NCBI GenBank assembly: GCA_037447655.1
Contig: JBBHKE010001012.1
Location: 27,540-91,539, forward strand
From: Zygnema cylindricum
Lineage: Eukaryota; Streptophyta; Zygnematophyceae; Zygnematales; Zygnemataceae
DNA length: 64,000 nt
Reading direction: 5' to 3'
Positions 24,059-34,280 of this stretch are shown here, piece by piece (the stretch's first letter is position 1; each line of letters opens with the position of its first letter). The notes below the pieces were generated by a model, which ran no database searches, had not been told where the DNA came from, and was given only the letters and a program-made list of their open reading frames with translations. The position numbers and the translations under genes are program-made.

Positions 24059-26509
24059 ACATTATTTACCGAGTGAGTGATGTTTTCGAGGGAGTCCACA
24101 ATACAATGGGTGTAGTCGTAGCTCGGATAGATGCACCATTTGTTGCCAGAATGGGGGTGCTCCGTAAACTGTCCCTCTCCTCCTCCCCCTATAAACTCAG
24201 TAAACAAACTCAAATTCATACAAGATGGGAGTAAAATAAGAAGACAGAAAAACCCCTCTACCTCCCCCTCTCTCTCTACGTCCGCCTCCCAAACCTTCAT
24301 CTGATAAACAATCTGGTCAAATAGGTTCTCATGATATGTATCTTTCTTCTTCCTCTCTCCCCACACTCCCCAAAAAAAACCCACAAACCTCTCCCTCTCA
24401 CCATCTGGTAAGCAATCCCCTCCCTCCCTCCCTCCCTCCCTCTCCCTCTCTCTCCCTCTCACCTTTATCCTGTAGGCTATCAAATCGAACATATTGGGGT
24501 TTTCATTTTTCATGTCCTGTTTCATTCTCAGAGTGGCCCTTCCCTCCTCTATCCCTCCCCTCCTCATGTCCTCAAAAAGTTTCAAAGACTCCTCCTTCGG
24601 TCGGTTCCTCCACGGACTCTCTGGCTTTTATTTCGTCTCCGGTCGCAATCGATAACTTTTTGTTGATGTTTTTTGATTTTTTTTTTTTTTTTGGGATTTT
24701 TTAGAGTTTTTTATTGGGGTTTTAAGCATGATGTATATAGATTAATATCGGAAAAAAAAAAATAAATATATATACATTACAAACGCAAAGTTACACTTTT
24801 TAGGATCAAAAAATTAACTGTAATAAAACATTTCTAAAACACTTTTTTAAATAAATAAAAAATGTTTTAACTCAAAATAAAAAATAAAAAAACAACATTA
24901 TTCAATTTAACCCAAAAAAAAACCATCTCCAAAATAATATTGGGTGTGTAATTCTGAAACAAAACCCAGCTTTCAAAAAACACCTTCTAATAAAAAAATA
25001 GAAGGAGGCCGGGGAGCTAGAGAGGGATCGCTCAAATTATGAGAGGAGGAGGAAAGGTGGGGAGAGGGGATTGAAAAAAAGAAAAGGGGAGGAGGGGAGG
25101 GCAGAGTGGTGACCTGATGGTCCCGCCGACCCAGGTTCACCGCCGACTTAAAGTTCGCGAAATAATCAGACCAGTTACCATAACAAACAGTCAGAAGGAA
25201 CTCCACAAAAAAAAAACAAATATTAAACCCTAAAAGTTCAAATTGAAAAAAAAAAAATTTGACAGTGAATTGATATAATTTTTTCGCTTAAAGATAAGAG
25301 ATTACCAAAATTATTAAAACCAATATTTAAAAAAGGTATAAACTCTTCAGTATCAAAAAAGTTGAGAATGTGTATGTATGTGTGTTTTTCTTTTGTCTTT
25401 GTCTTATCCTAAGCAAAACCATTAATATATATTATATATTAATCATTCATATATATTATACATATTAAAATACTCTACCAAATACTAAGAAACAATCCAT
25501 ACATGCTATTTTGTTCAGAATAAAAAGAGTTATAAATATAAAACTAGAACAGAATTTACTTTAACTTCTTTTACAATTATTATTTTTATTAACACCTCAT
25601 TTCCCACAATTCCCTGCTTTGTTTCAAATACGGAGAGTGCAAAATGAGGAAAAAAACAAAAAAAAACCCATTTTCCATGGTCCCAATTTTGTATAAACAA
25701 CCATATTTTGTAAATAAATAAATAATAATAACTTTTTGCATAAATAATTAAAAAAATAAAAATAAAAACTTACTTTCCACGGTTTCCATCCGAGCCACCC
25801 TACAATACATTGAATGTGATCGATGTACTCCTGTTTTTCTGATTCCGGATTGGTGTCGTCAAATCTGGAAAAAAAATAATAATAATAATTAAATAAAGAA
25901 AAAAAAGGTGATAAAAAAAAAAAACAACAACAGGTGTTTTTCCTTGAAATTCGTCACAGAAATTTTTTCAGCTCCTAATTTTTTTTTTGTAGCTGTACTA
26001 CCTGCAATAATTCTGTACACTGTATCAAATAACGTAAATATTAGATTCGCATAAACATTTTTAAATATTCGATTCAATGCAATATACTAGTTACTGCAGG
26101 TAAGAATTCAAAAAACAAAAAGGGGGGGGGGGGGGGGAGGGGGAGAGATCAATCTAATGAAATAGAATGTTAAAAAAACACCACAGGGGTTTTTCAGCAT
26201 TTTTTTAACAAATTTTCCTTCGAACCAAATTGACCATCACCAACAAACAGGTAAATAAATAGTTTAAACCACAATAATAAAAAATAAAAAGAATACCTCA
26301 AATAACAGTTTCCTCCTCGCTCCTTTGCCAGTCCAAAACTCACATTCATAGCCTGGAAACCCCAATTTCCCCAAAATTCTCAACATTTATTTACGGTAGA
26401 TACAATATTTCAAATTGAATTTGATTTTATTTGATTTCCACCTCATCTACAGCTTCCAGTCCACTAAATAAGATGAAGTAAGAGAAGTAAAAAAAGGGAG
26501 GGAGAGAAC

Positions 26510-26601
<92 letters not shown>

Positions 26602-27563
26602 AAGAGTGTAAGACCGAAAAGACAAAAGAAAGAAAGAAAAAAAGAAAGAAAGAAAGAAAGAAAAGAAACAAAGAAACAAAGAAACAGAAAAGGCAAAAAA
26701 ATAAAAAAATGTTGCACAGAAACAAACATAAAAGGCTGAAAGCAGGGTAAATGAAAAAACCGCACAATTTCATATTTTTTAAACTTGTAAAAGTGCAATT
26801 CAGAGTTTTCAAGTTTTCTGGATTACAATCAAGGGTTTTTAGGATTTTCAAAAGGTTTTTTAAGATGTATTTCAGCATTATTCTATGTTTATTTCAAGCC
26901 ATTTTAGAGTTGTTCTGGAGCAATTTAGAGCTGTTTTTTGGCAATTTAGGATTGCTTTTTAGAGTCATAATAAAGAAAATAAAGGTTGCTTCCGAGGCTT
27001 TCTATAGGGCGATATAGAACTAATTTGTTAGGTTTTCACGGGACAATTTCGGATTGTTTTCTCATGGTTTTTAGGTCAATTTAGGACGGCTTTCTTTCTA
27101 AAGGTTCACTTGGAGCAATTTAGAGTTGTTTTTAAAGAATTTCAGGGTTTTTTGAAGGATTTTTTCTGGAGATTTGACCTTGGCATGTCCTATGTGCAAA
27201 TATCCGTTGGGTTCCGGGGGAAATCTGGACATGATTTTGCCAGCTGTCGCTGCGAGATGCTTTTGGAGCGTTTCCCGAGAATTATGCGGCCGCCAGATTT
27301 CACCACTGCTGAAGAATATCTCCGTGTGGACCTGAATTTTCCAAAAAAAAAGAAAAAAAATGATATCTATATACACATATAAAGTCATTAATGCAGAAGG
27401 AAATTTTAAAGACGAGCGTGTGGACCTGAATATTCGAGAGAAAGGTTAAAAAAATCAAAGAAAATGGACAGAGAAAAGTCCTTGAATGAAAAGAAAGATT
27501 TAAAAGAAATCCGTGTCGAGTTGTATTTTCCAAAAAGAAGCAGAAAAGAGAAAAAATAAATAA

Positions 27564-27596
<33 letters not shown>

Positions 27597-29694
27597 AGGT
27601 CATTAATATAAAAGAAGATTTAAAAGGTGTTCGTGTCTACCGGTATTTTTCAGAAAAAGAAGAAAATAAAAAAAAATATAGAATATGAAAAAAAGGAAAA
27701 TAAGATGATAAATAATGTCCTTAGAGACCAGAAGAAAAAAAAAAAACTTCGGTGTAAAAAAAGGAAATCCCAGTAAAAAACATCCGTGAGGACCTGAATT
27801 TTCCAGAAAAAATAAGGGGATAAAAACTGATACAAAAATAGAAAAATCAATAAAAAAACTCTCCATGGACCTGAAATATCCAGAATAAAATAGAAGAAAG
27901 AAAAAAGAAAAAATAGATATAAAAATACAAATTAAATGTACATAAAAATATAGATATAAAAATAGAGTGAAAAACCCATCATTAAAATGTAGAAATGTTC
28001 TTAAGATTTTTCGTTCCCATTTTGATTTTCCGGGTTTACTCAAAGAAAGAAAGGTTATCCAAATAAAATTAAAAAAATGGAATAGAATACCTGATTATTA
28101 TCTTCTGGTTTTGGAAATTGAGCATAAGGATCGACTTCCTCGGGGGGGGAGAGGGAGGGAGGAGGAGGAGCTCCAGATGGAGCCAAAGGGGTAGCCGCTC
28201 CTTCCTGTTCGGAAAAAGACAAAAAATGAATTTAATTCATTTCATTTCTTTTTTTCCAGAAGACAAATGTCTCTCTCTCCCTCTTTTTCTCTCCCTCTAC
28301 CCCACTTCCTCTTATATTTGCTGAACTTCCTTCTCCTCTCTCCCATCACTACCTCTCACTACCTTCCCCTCTTAGCTGTTCATTTTTCCATCTCTCCCTC
28401 TCGCCTTCTCTAATTTCATCTCACCGATTGCTCTATCTGTTCTATATTACTTCATTTCCTTAACTCTCCCTCTCTCCCTCTCTCCCTCTCCCTCCCTCTC
28501 CCTCTCTCGCTCCACCCTCCCCGTCCCTTTATCCTTCCTCCCCTCCTTCCACCTCCCTCCTTGTCCCTCTCCCTCTCCCCTCCCACTCCCGCCCTGCTCT
28601 CGCTCTCTCCCTTCCCCCCTCTCCTCCCCCCCAACTGCCTCGACTTCTACCTCTCCCTTCTTCTTCTTTTCCTTCTTCTTGGGCTTCTCATCGTCCTCCG
28701 GAGTCCTCTCTCCAAGAAGCTCCTTTATTTGCGCCTCCATTTCCGCCTAAAAACCCCATTTTACCCAATTATTTTTCATTTAAAACCTTTAAAAAAAACT
28801 CTGTAAAAGCATATTAACAAGCTTGATAAAAAAAACCTTCAAAAATTCCTTGAAAAATCCTCAGTTGAACCTTAATAAACCTTTAAAAACCTTAAACAAC
28901 TTAGGATTCTTAAAAAACCTTAAGAAAACCTTTAAAAATAATTAGAAACCATCAAAACTATTTAGAAAATCCATGAAAAATAATATAAAAAAGGCTCGAA
29001 AACCCGAAAAAAACGCGCCAAAAAATCACAAAGAGTCTCCGTCTGTTTCAAATGTTGGATTCGAAAACCAAAAAATCAAACCCTCCTGTAAAATAATGAA
29101 AGAAACAAATCAAAAAAAAAGTTTCTCGGAAAACAAAAAAAAAGAAAAAACTTACCCTCGCTATCTTTCCATCTGCCCATGGCTGGAGAGACCGGACCTG
29201 CCCCAATAAACCCCCAACTGTCCCAAAAACCCCATTTGGAACCAATAATTGGTAATTATTTAAAAAATCTTTTATTTCTTCTATTTTTGTTAGCATATTT
29301 GTCAATATTTGCAACTTAAACTAAAAAAAAAATTATCCTCTGTCTTGTAAGTCCACACTATTTTTTGTAGAGAAGGAGAACAGAAAACAAACAAACCACG
29401 AAAAAGAAATGGAGAAATAAAATCCGTAGTATCCATGAGGACACAAAGAGAATAACATGTGGTCACAAAAGACAAAAACAAGTTAATTTCAAAGAGCGAA
29501 AATGTTAATTTCAAAGAGAGAAAAAATTAATTTCAAAGAGAGGACTTTTGAGATGAAGTTAAGAAAAAAAAAAAAAACTGCCCACCATTTACTCGGTACC
29601 GTTCTGCTAAAAGCCGTGTTTTTTCTTTTTCAATTACTACTTTTACCGCTGCCCGGATTTCTTCCAAACTAACTTCAACACCTGCAAAAAAATA

Positions 29695-29749
<55 letters not shown>

Positions 29750-32700
29750 CAATCAAAAACAAAAAGCAAGAAGAAAAAAGGAATCGGAGGGAAGGTTTCC
29801 GGAGGAGAGATAAGTACCATAGGAAATGAGAGGGAATGAAATGCGGAAAAAACATAAACAACTTTTAAGGAAAAGGTTTAAGAAAATGCTGATAAAAAAT
29901 GGAGAAAAAAAGAAAAAAGAAAAGCTCGAAAATGTACTTTGTCCAAAGTTTGAAAATACATTGAATGAAGATAATAAGATAGCGACTTTTTTTGCTGAAA
30001 CTCATAAAAAATGTTAATAACACTATTTAAGGGAGTGGAAACAATGTTAACAACACTATTTAAGGGACTGGAAACAATGTTAATAACACTATTTAAGGGA
30101 CTGGACGACAATCCGTCAAGTCTCCTTGCACTACACTGCCAACCGCTATTAGAGTTAATCACTCTTATTCAAGTGAGTGGTTTTTTACCAAATATCAATT
30201 ATTGTGTTGATGAAACTACTTAGTTAAGTGGCGTCAAGGAACATAATTTAGTGTAGTTGAATCTAAGAAAGTGTTAAGGCTAATAATTCACTAACTCTAA
30301 TAATAATGGACGGTGTGAATTAGTATCATATATTCTAATTCCAAATTTATTTGGTGTTTTACATTCTAATTCCACATTTACACTAATAATTCCTTTACAC
30401 TGAAGTGATGGGCGGACAGTTTCAAAAACTCACAATAGAAGTAAAATTTAGAAATAAGGACATTTATTATTTCAAGAGATTTCAATGAAATCAAATTCAG
30501 AATTGGAATTTTAATTTCAGAAATTTGAAAAAAGTTGACAATTGTAATATTCTTGAATATTGTATTCAAAGAGGCATCTTCTCTAACGGCAATAGAAATA
30601 AATTTAAAATCAAAATTGAAAAAGTAACAAATTATACGAACTACAATAAAGGGGAAAAAAAAACATTCACAAATATCATAATTTTGTGGATAATTCTCTT
30701 CACTAAAATGATCTTCCCCAAAACTTGATGATAATTAAATTTACCAAAAATAAATAAAAATTGCAGCAAGGATTATAATTTAAGAGCTCAAATCAGAATT
30801 AAAACTAGACTTAAGAATGTTAAAAGAAAAAACACCTCCCATTCGAAGCCTCTTCTTCGAAGAACCAGAAATTAAACTTACAATTCCAGTAGATATTAAA
30901 ACTAGAATTAAGAGAAAATCAAAAATATAATTAACAGAAATCAAAAAATTGAAAAAAAGCATTACCAACACCACATTTTTCCGAAAATTCCTCTTTGTTT
31001 AGCGGTTCCTCTCCCACAGTTGATAAAAAAGAGAGAGCTGCGTCCAGTTGAAGGACCGTTTTGATCTGCCCGAATAAAAAAAGGATTAATTTAAAAGAAA
31101 TAAAATAATAATAACTAAAAAGAAAATAACGCCCTTCAGACTCTACTAAGCAATATTCTTCACCGAAATAAAAAAAAGAGGGGGGAAATGAAACGTTTGT
31201 TTATCTCACGCACATGGTAAACTTTGGAAAAAATGAGTTTGATAGAAAAAAAATAAAAAACATTTATTGTGTCCTTTCATAGGAAAAAAAAAATGATGAG
31301 GTACAATTTTAGCAGTTTTTCCCATGCTAAACATGGGAGTTAACACCCAAAATAAAAAATAAAAAATATAAAATATAAACAAAAAATGAAACCTGAAAAT
31401 GTCCATCCAGGCTCCACAGTAATAAAAAAGAAAATCTACTAACAGAGATTTTTGCAAAAAAGAAAAGACATTGAATTTTGCAAAAAAATAAAAACAAAAA
31501 TGGCACTTTAGTTTTGCAACTCGGATATACTTTGCAACCCCACGTGGCTATACCATTTAATATAATTAGTGTGAATTAACTAATTTGATATTGATGGGAA
31601 AATATGAAAGATTGCTATTTTCTACACCAATTTTTGTCCGCGACAGAAAAGGTTGACACAAAATGCTTATCATGCCCACTATAAGATGATTGATTGTGGT
31701 TTCCAAACTAATTTATGTGAATGCCTCAAAACATTGACACCTAAAAGTATTATGAACCACTTTTAGATTTTAAACAACTGTGACAGATGGGACTTGTAAT
31801 TTAATCTCCTGGATTAATTTGAGTTACGAGGAAAACTAAGAAGAATGTATATGTGAGAAAATACCTTAAGTGAAGTAATGTAGGACAAAAGTGTGCGACG
31901 ATGTTTGAGAGCATTTGCGGGAAATTTTGTTGCCACCTGTCAATGTATCATTGGAGAAGTACAAAAAATATTTTAAGTTGAAGAAATCCGATTTGTTCGA
32001 GGAAAACATGTTAATGAAAACCATTGCAAAGTTTTTCAATTGGAGGAGGAAAAAAATCAAGCAAAACATACACGACCTCTCATTTTTTTAACTATAAAAA
32101 ACTGTATAACATAATGAAAGAGCATCAAATAGGAGTGTATAAAAGAAAACAAGTTCTTATTTTTGAGACGTATATATGGGGAGGGAGAGTCTACTAGGAA
32201 AAGAGGGTGGAACAAGAAAGGAAAGAGGAGGGGGAGAAAGACAAAAGGGTTGAAAGGGAATGAAGAGTGAAAACAAAGGAGAAAGGGAGAAAAGACTGAA
32301 AGGGCATGAGGAGAGATTAAGGGAAGAGAGAGAGAGGGGGGGAGAGAGGGAGAGATGTAGGGCGACAGAGAATGAGAGAGAGAAGAAAGTGTAGTAACGA
32401 AGGGAACTTATGCAAATGACAGCTTCAACTAATCTTTAACAAATTTAGAACGGAGGCGATGGGGACATAAACTGGAAAGAGAAATAACTTGAGAAAAAAT
32501 CCTACAGTTATGATTAATGCATAATTTGGCTCATGAGTGTAAGCTCCTTAGATTCAAAAACCTTGTTCAAGAGATATGGGGAGAATAGCTTGTAGGGTTC
32601 TAGGGAATGGGCATACTTGAGGGATTATTTAGCTTTAAATTTTTTAGCATTGACAAAACAATAGAGCTTTATAATAAAATAAGTACCCAACTGGAGAAAA

Positions 32701-33323
32701 CCATAAAAAACACATGCAAAATAAGGTTTTCGAAAAATACATAAAACAGGATTAATAAGATAGATAATTTTGTATGTTTTTTACTTAGTTGATATCAAAT
32801 CATTATGATTTAAGAAAAAGTTGCAGATTTTTAGGGTTTTTTTTTTTTACGACCGAATTATAACTCACCGTATAGACAAAATTCCCGATCGCTCTATCGC
32901 ATCCATTCTCCAAACAAGCCTGCATTTGAAAATAATTCAAATATAAATTATTTCGTTTAAATTTATATTTATTTGAGATATGAAAAAGAAAAAGAAAAAG
33001 AAAAAAGAGAATTCACAATCAAGGAAGGTAATGGACGGACACACAAATGGACAAAATAGCAATTGGAACATGAAACGTAAACTAGAACATCTAAAAATGG
33101 GAAAAAAGGAAGAAAATATTAAATAAGAATGTAATCAAAATAAAAGATGCAATGTAATTATAATACTTAGAAAACAACTTGGAAAAGAAAAGTAAAACTT
33201 TACCTCCTTTATAACTTCACAAAGATTCACGGTCACTTTTGAATTGGCTAAAACGTTTTGAGCAGTTTTCTCCTCCAATCCACAGCGAAGAAATAACTGA
33301 AAAGTTTCTTCTTTCCCTTCCAT
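17217..33323 (-). CDS. QARS: Glutaminyl-tRNA synthetase, cytosolic, 23 coding exons
   Basis: Class I aminoacyl-tRNA synthetase that charges tRNA-Gln with glutamine using ATP. Exons (minus strand, 5' to 3'): 33323-33204, 32919-32869, 31936-31865, 31065-30966, 29681-29586, 29217-29156, 28746-28651, 28204-28091, 27331-27179, 26352-26297, 25864-25774, 25200-25114, 24655-24463, 24168-24070, 23644-23513, 22655-22519, 21472-21376, 20910-20815, 20522-20422, 19872-19764, 19298-19206, 18895-18763, 17314-17217. Every junction is GT-AG and the phases join correctly. The product would be about 795 residues, the usual plant GlnRS length, if a 2-nt deficit in exon 13 is allowed for. As assembled, that deficit shifts the frame. 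The start is the Met opening M-E-G-K-E-E-T, which matches the usual N-terminus better than an upstream in-frame Met at 33380. No close neighbour gene is seen. Confidence 0.95.
17649..17818. mobile_element. Short TIR element (MITE-like) in GlnRS intron 22
   Basis: The left end TACTGCCCATCGCTGTTAG and the right end, read on the opposite strand, CACCGTCCATCGTTTTTAG form an imperfect terminal inverted repeat. They resemble the ends of the elements at 33448 and 34612 (C-A-C-C-G...ATCG...TTAGwGTAA pattern). About 170 bp long and non-coding. Divergence makes the exact ends uncertain. Confidence 0.5.
19905..19992. repeat. GGGA-rich microsatellite upstream of GlnRS exon 20
   Basis: Purine-rich on the plus strand, so it is a CCCT-type pyrimidine tract on the gene strand. 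It lies about 30 bp upstream of the exon 20 acceptor. Confidence 0.85.
21475..21660. repeat. GGGA/GA microsatellite abutting GlnRS exon 17 acceptor
   Basis: About 185 bp of GGGA and GAGAGG units. On the gene strand it is an uninterrupted pyrimidine tract that runs straight into the CAG acceptor at 21475-21473. Confidence 0.9.
21681..22063. mobile_element. hAT-type MITE in GlnRS intron 16
   Basis: 383 bp with terminal inverted repeat TAGTGTTGGGTATCG at the left end and its complement CGATACCCAACACTA at the right. It is flanked by an exact 8-bp TSD gttagaag (21673-21680 and 22064-22071), the TSD length of hAT elements. The interior is non-coding, rich in CGATAT-type inverted repeats, and carries a C-run (21831-21854) and a 22-base G-run (21871-21892). 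Confidence 0.93.
22519..24168 (-). CDS. QARS: GlnRS exons 14-16: active site and KMSKS-equivalent loop
   Basis: Exon 14 has [14 protein letters not shown] and S-L-E-N-I-T-H-S, which line the amino-acid pocket. Exon 15 has [16 protein letters not shown] and ends V-L-S-K-R-K, the GlnRS form of the KMSKS loop (residues about 503-508). Exon 16 continues L-H-K-L-V and has [17 protein letters not shown], the helical subdomain block. Confidence 0.95.
22656..22850. repeat. GGGA microsatellite abutting GlnRS exon 16 acceptor
   Basis: On the gene strand this is a CCCT pyrimidine tract that ends in CCCCCAACCCTAG at the exon 16 acceptor. Long proline/serine-rich or glycine/arginine-rich open frames here are products of the repeat. 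Confidence 0.9.
23466..23480. repeat. G15 run in intron 15
   Basis: An uninterrupted run of 15 G, about 30 bp from the exon 15 donor. Confidence 0.95.
23941..24058. repeat. (GA)n microsatellite in intron 14
   Basis: Long GA dinucleotide tract with short GGG interruptions, starting about 10 bp inside the intron from the exon 14 donor. Confidence 0.95.
24283..24462 (-). repeat. Decayed tandem copies of the exon 13 end and donor
   Basis: The exon 13 end (D-L-I-A-Y-R-I-K then GTGAGAGGGAGAG) is followed by two weaker copies in intron 13. One has its GT at 24401 (coding-strand CAGATG|GTGAGAGGGAG). The other has its GT at 24294 (F-D-Q-I-V-Y-Q-M-K then GTTTGGGAGG), with about 35 bp of exon-like sequence upstream. 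This is visible at both DNA and translated level. Confidence 0.72.
24463..26352 (-). CDS. QARS: GlnRS exons 10-13: Rossmann core, exon 13 frame-broken
   Basis: Exon 10 gives [13 protein letters not shown]. Exon 11 gives D-D-T-N-P-E-S-E-K and the W-L-G-W-K-P tail. Exon 12 gives S-D-Y-F with a few extra residues before it. Exon 13 has D-E-I-K-A-R-E, then [28 protein letters not shown] and D-L-I-A-Y-R-I-K. The two halves of exon 13 are in different frames. The break sits in a short AG repeat (CCAGAGAGTCC, around 24610-24620), where two bases are missing relative to the frame on either side. Confidence 0.88.
26122..26137. repeat. G16 run in intron 10
   Basis: An uninterrupted G-run followed by AGGGGGAGAG, within the intron between exons 10 and 11. 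Confidence 0.95.
26512..26600. repeat. (GA)n microsatellite in intron 9
   Basis: About 44 GA repeats, followed at 26626-26670 by a (GAAA)n tract. On the gene strand these are CT and CTTT tracts upstream of exon 10. Confidence 0.95.
27179..27331 (-). CDS. QARS: GlnRS exon 9: catalytic core start with HIGH motif
   Basis: 51 codons (residues 238-288). Begins [10 protein letters not shown]. Contains [16 protein letters not shown], where H-I-G-H (about residues 283-286) is the class I ATP-binding signature. Copies of the acceptor region of this exon are repeated upstream in intron 8. Confidence 0.97.
27417..27890 (-). repeat. Decayed tandem copies of the exon 9 acceptor region
   Basis: The true intron 8/exon 9 junction reads, on the gene strand, GGAAAATTCAG|GTCCACACGGA. 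Five diverged copies lie upstream in the intron at about 27417-27440, 27508-27535, 27628-27652, 27783-27808 and 27862-27885 (for example GAATATTCAGGTCCACACGC and GGAAAATTCAGGTCCTCACGG). A longer unit of about 215 bp is also visible, because CACATATAAnGTCATTAAT recurs at 27375 and 27590. It contains an (AT)n tract at 27563-27586. Confidence 0.75.
28091..28204 (-). CDS. QARS: GlnRS exon 8: proline-rich linker
   Basis: 38 codons (residues 200-237). The middle is low complexity, with [10 protein letters not shown] encoded by a CTCC/C-run microsatellite on the coding strand. It ends in the family motif [12 protein letters not shown] that precedes the catalytic core. Confidence 0.9.
28445..28640. 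repeat. CCCT/CT microsatellite in intron 7
   Basis: Pyrimidine-rich on the plus strand and purine-rich on the gene strand. It begins right after the exon 7 donor. The apparent Glu/Arg/Gly open frames here derive from it. Confidence 0.9.
28651..33323 (-). CDS. QARS: GlnRS exons 1-7: N-terminal tRNA-binding (YqeY/GatB-like) domain
   Basis: Residues 1 to about 199. Recognisable family blocks are L-x-L-x-E-K-T-A-Q-N (exon 1), N-G-C-D-R-A-I-G-N (exon 2), [10 protein letters not shown] (exon 3), a D-A-A-L-S-F-L block (exon 4), R-Y-R-V-N at the exon 5 end, P-W-A-D-G-K-I (exon 6), and K-E-L-L-G-E-R-T-P leading into a Lys-rich tail (exon 7). In eukaryotic GlnRS this domain helps hold tRNA and is dispensable for chemistry. 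The exon 7 donor (28650) is the least certain, because several purine-rich GT positions follow. The one chosen keeps phase 0 with exon 8. Confidence 0.9.
29699..29745. repeat. (GA)n microsatellite at GlnRS exon 5 acceptor
   Basis: A CT tract on the gene strand, ending about 15 bp from the exon 5 acceptor. Confidence 0.95.
30011..30109 (+). repeat. 33-bp unit, three tandem copies
   Basis: Each unit begins ATGTTAAyAACACTATTTAA and contains GGGAsTGGAA. The three copies differ at one to four positions. Located in GlnRS intron 4, just left of a short TIR element. Confidence 0.92.
30131..30319. mobile_element. Short TIR element (MITE-like) in GlnRS intron 4
   Basis: The left end CTACACTGCCAACCGCTATT and the inverted right end TTCACACCGTCCATTATTAT continue into a shared TTAGAGTTA core. 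The pattern is that of the larger elements at 33448 and 34612. About 190 bp, non-coding. Confidence 0.5.
32161..32400. repeat. GA-rich low-complexity tract in intron 2
   Basis: Irregular GGGAGA/GAAAGG purine-rich sequence. Nothing else is recognised in this intron. Confidence 0.7.
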
Positions 33324-33447
33324 CTCGCACGATGCCCTTCCAAGATTTGCGAGCCACAAAGTTTTTGTTAAAATAACCAAGGATGGTTTTAGTGGACGGT
33401 TTGAACAGTTTGAACATTCGACATTTCTGCGTACTAAAAGTACAGTA

Positions 33448-34007
33448 CACCGTCAATCGCTATTAGAGTATATAACGCCAATTCGGTGCCCTTTTTTCAA
33501 AAAAAAAACACAAAAAATACAATCCATAATTATATTTTTTCCATTATTCTAATTAGGGTTTTTTTTCAATTAGCGTCAATAATGGAAGTACACTGCGATG
33601 GAAATAGTGTGGCGTACGAACAGGATATTTCCGTATGAAATGGTACTTTTTGAATTACAAAGGCATAAAAAGACACTTAACATTATTGCTCACACATGTG
33701 AATGTGCACTAGAAGAAAGAGATGCAAACTCGTCGAAAAAAATCACGTTCTCATATGTTGGTCCGTCGACCGTGTGAACAGCGCGACGGCGTACGAATTG
33801 TCAGATTTTATAGGAATACATATATTACTGTAGACATTGAAAGGGCGGGTATTTATTATTCAGGACAACCCAAATTACAGTCGGGGATTAATTAGTATAT
33901 ATATTTTGTTTCAAAAAAAAAAAAATCCCGATTAGTGTTAATAACACTAAATTTTTTTTTACTCTATTTATTCCTTTACTAGTTTACTCTAATAGCGATT
34001 GACGGTG
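33448..34007. mobile_element. TA-flanked TIR element (MITE), upstream of GlnRS
   Basis: A perfect 30-bp inverted repeat occupies 33441-33470 and 33985-34014, with no mismatch. If the flanking TA dinucleotides (33446-33447 and 34008-34009) are the target duplication, the element begins CACCGTCAATCG. It is non-coding. TA duplications and short non-coding bodies suit a Tc1/mariner-related MITE. It starts about 120 bp upstream of the GlnRS start codon, so it probably lies in the promoter or 5' UTR region. Confidence 0.82.
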
Positions 34008-34280
34008 TACTGTACTGTACCGTAACGGACCAACAAGTTCGAGGTACACTTTTTTATGAGCACTCCATGTATCGTACAGCGGAACATAATCCGTACGCTC
34101 ATACCCTTCCGTGCCGTAGATACGTTACAGCATAGATGTCCCATGCGCATAACACGCACGATTAAACAAACGATTACTACGTAAAGTGCGCATCAAACGA
34201 TTTCGGAATTTTTAAAATTCGTACCTTATTTTTACTTTCAAATTTCAAAAATTTTAAATATTCAATACATAAAAAAAATG

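Noticed and set aside
26427-26878. Leucine-serine repeat open frames that look like membrane proteins
   Set aside because: They are produced by the (GA)n and (GAAA)n tracts in intron 9.
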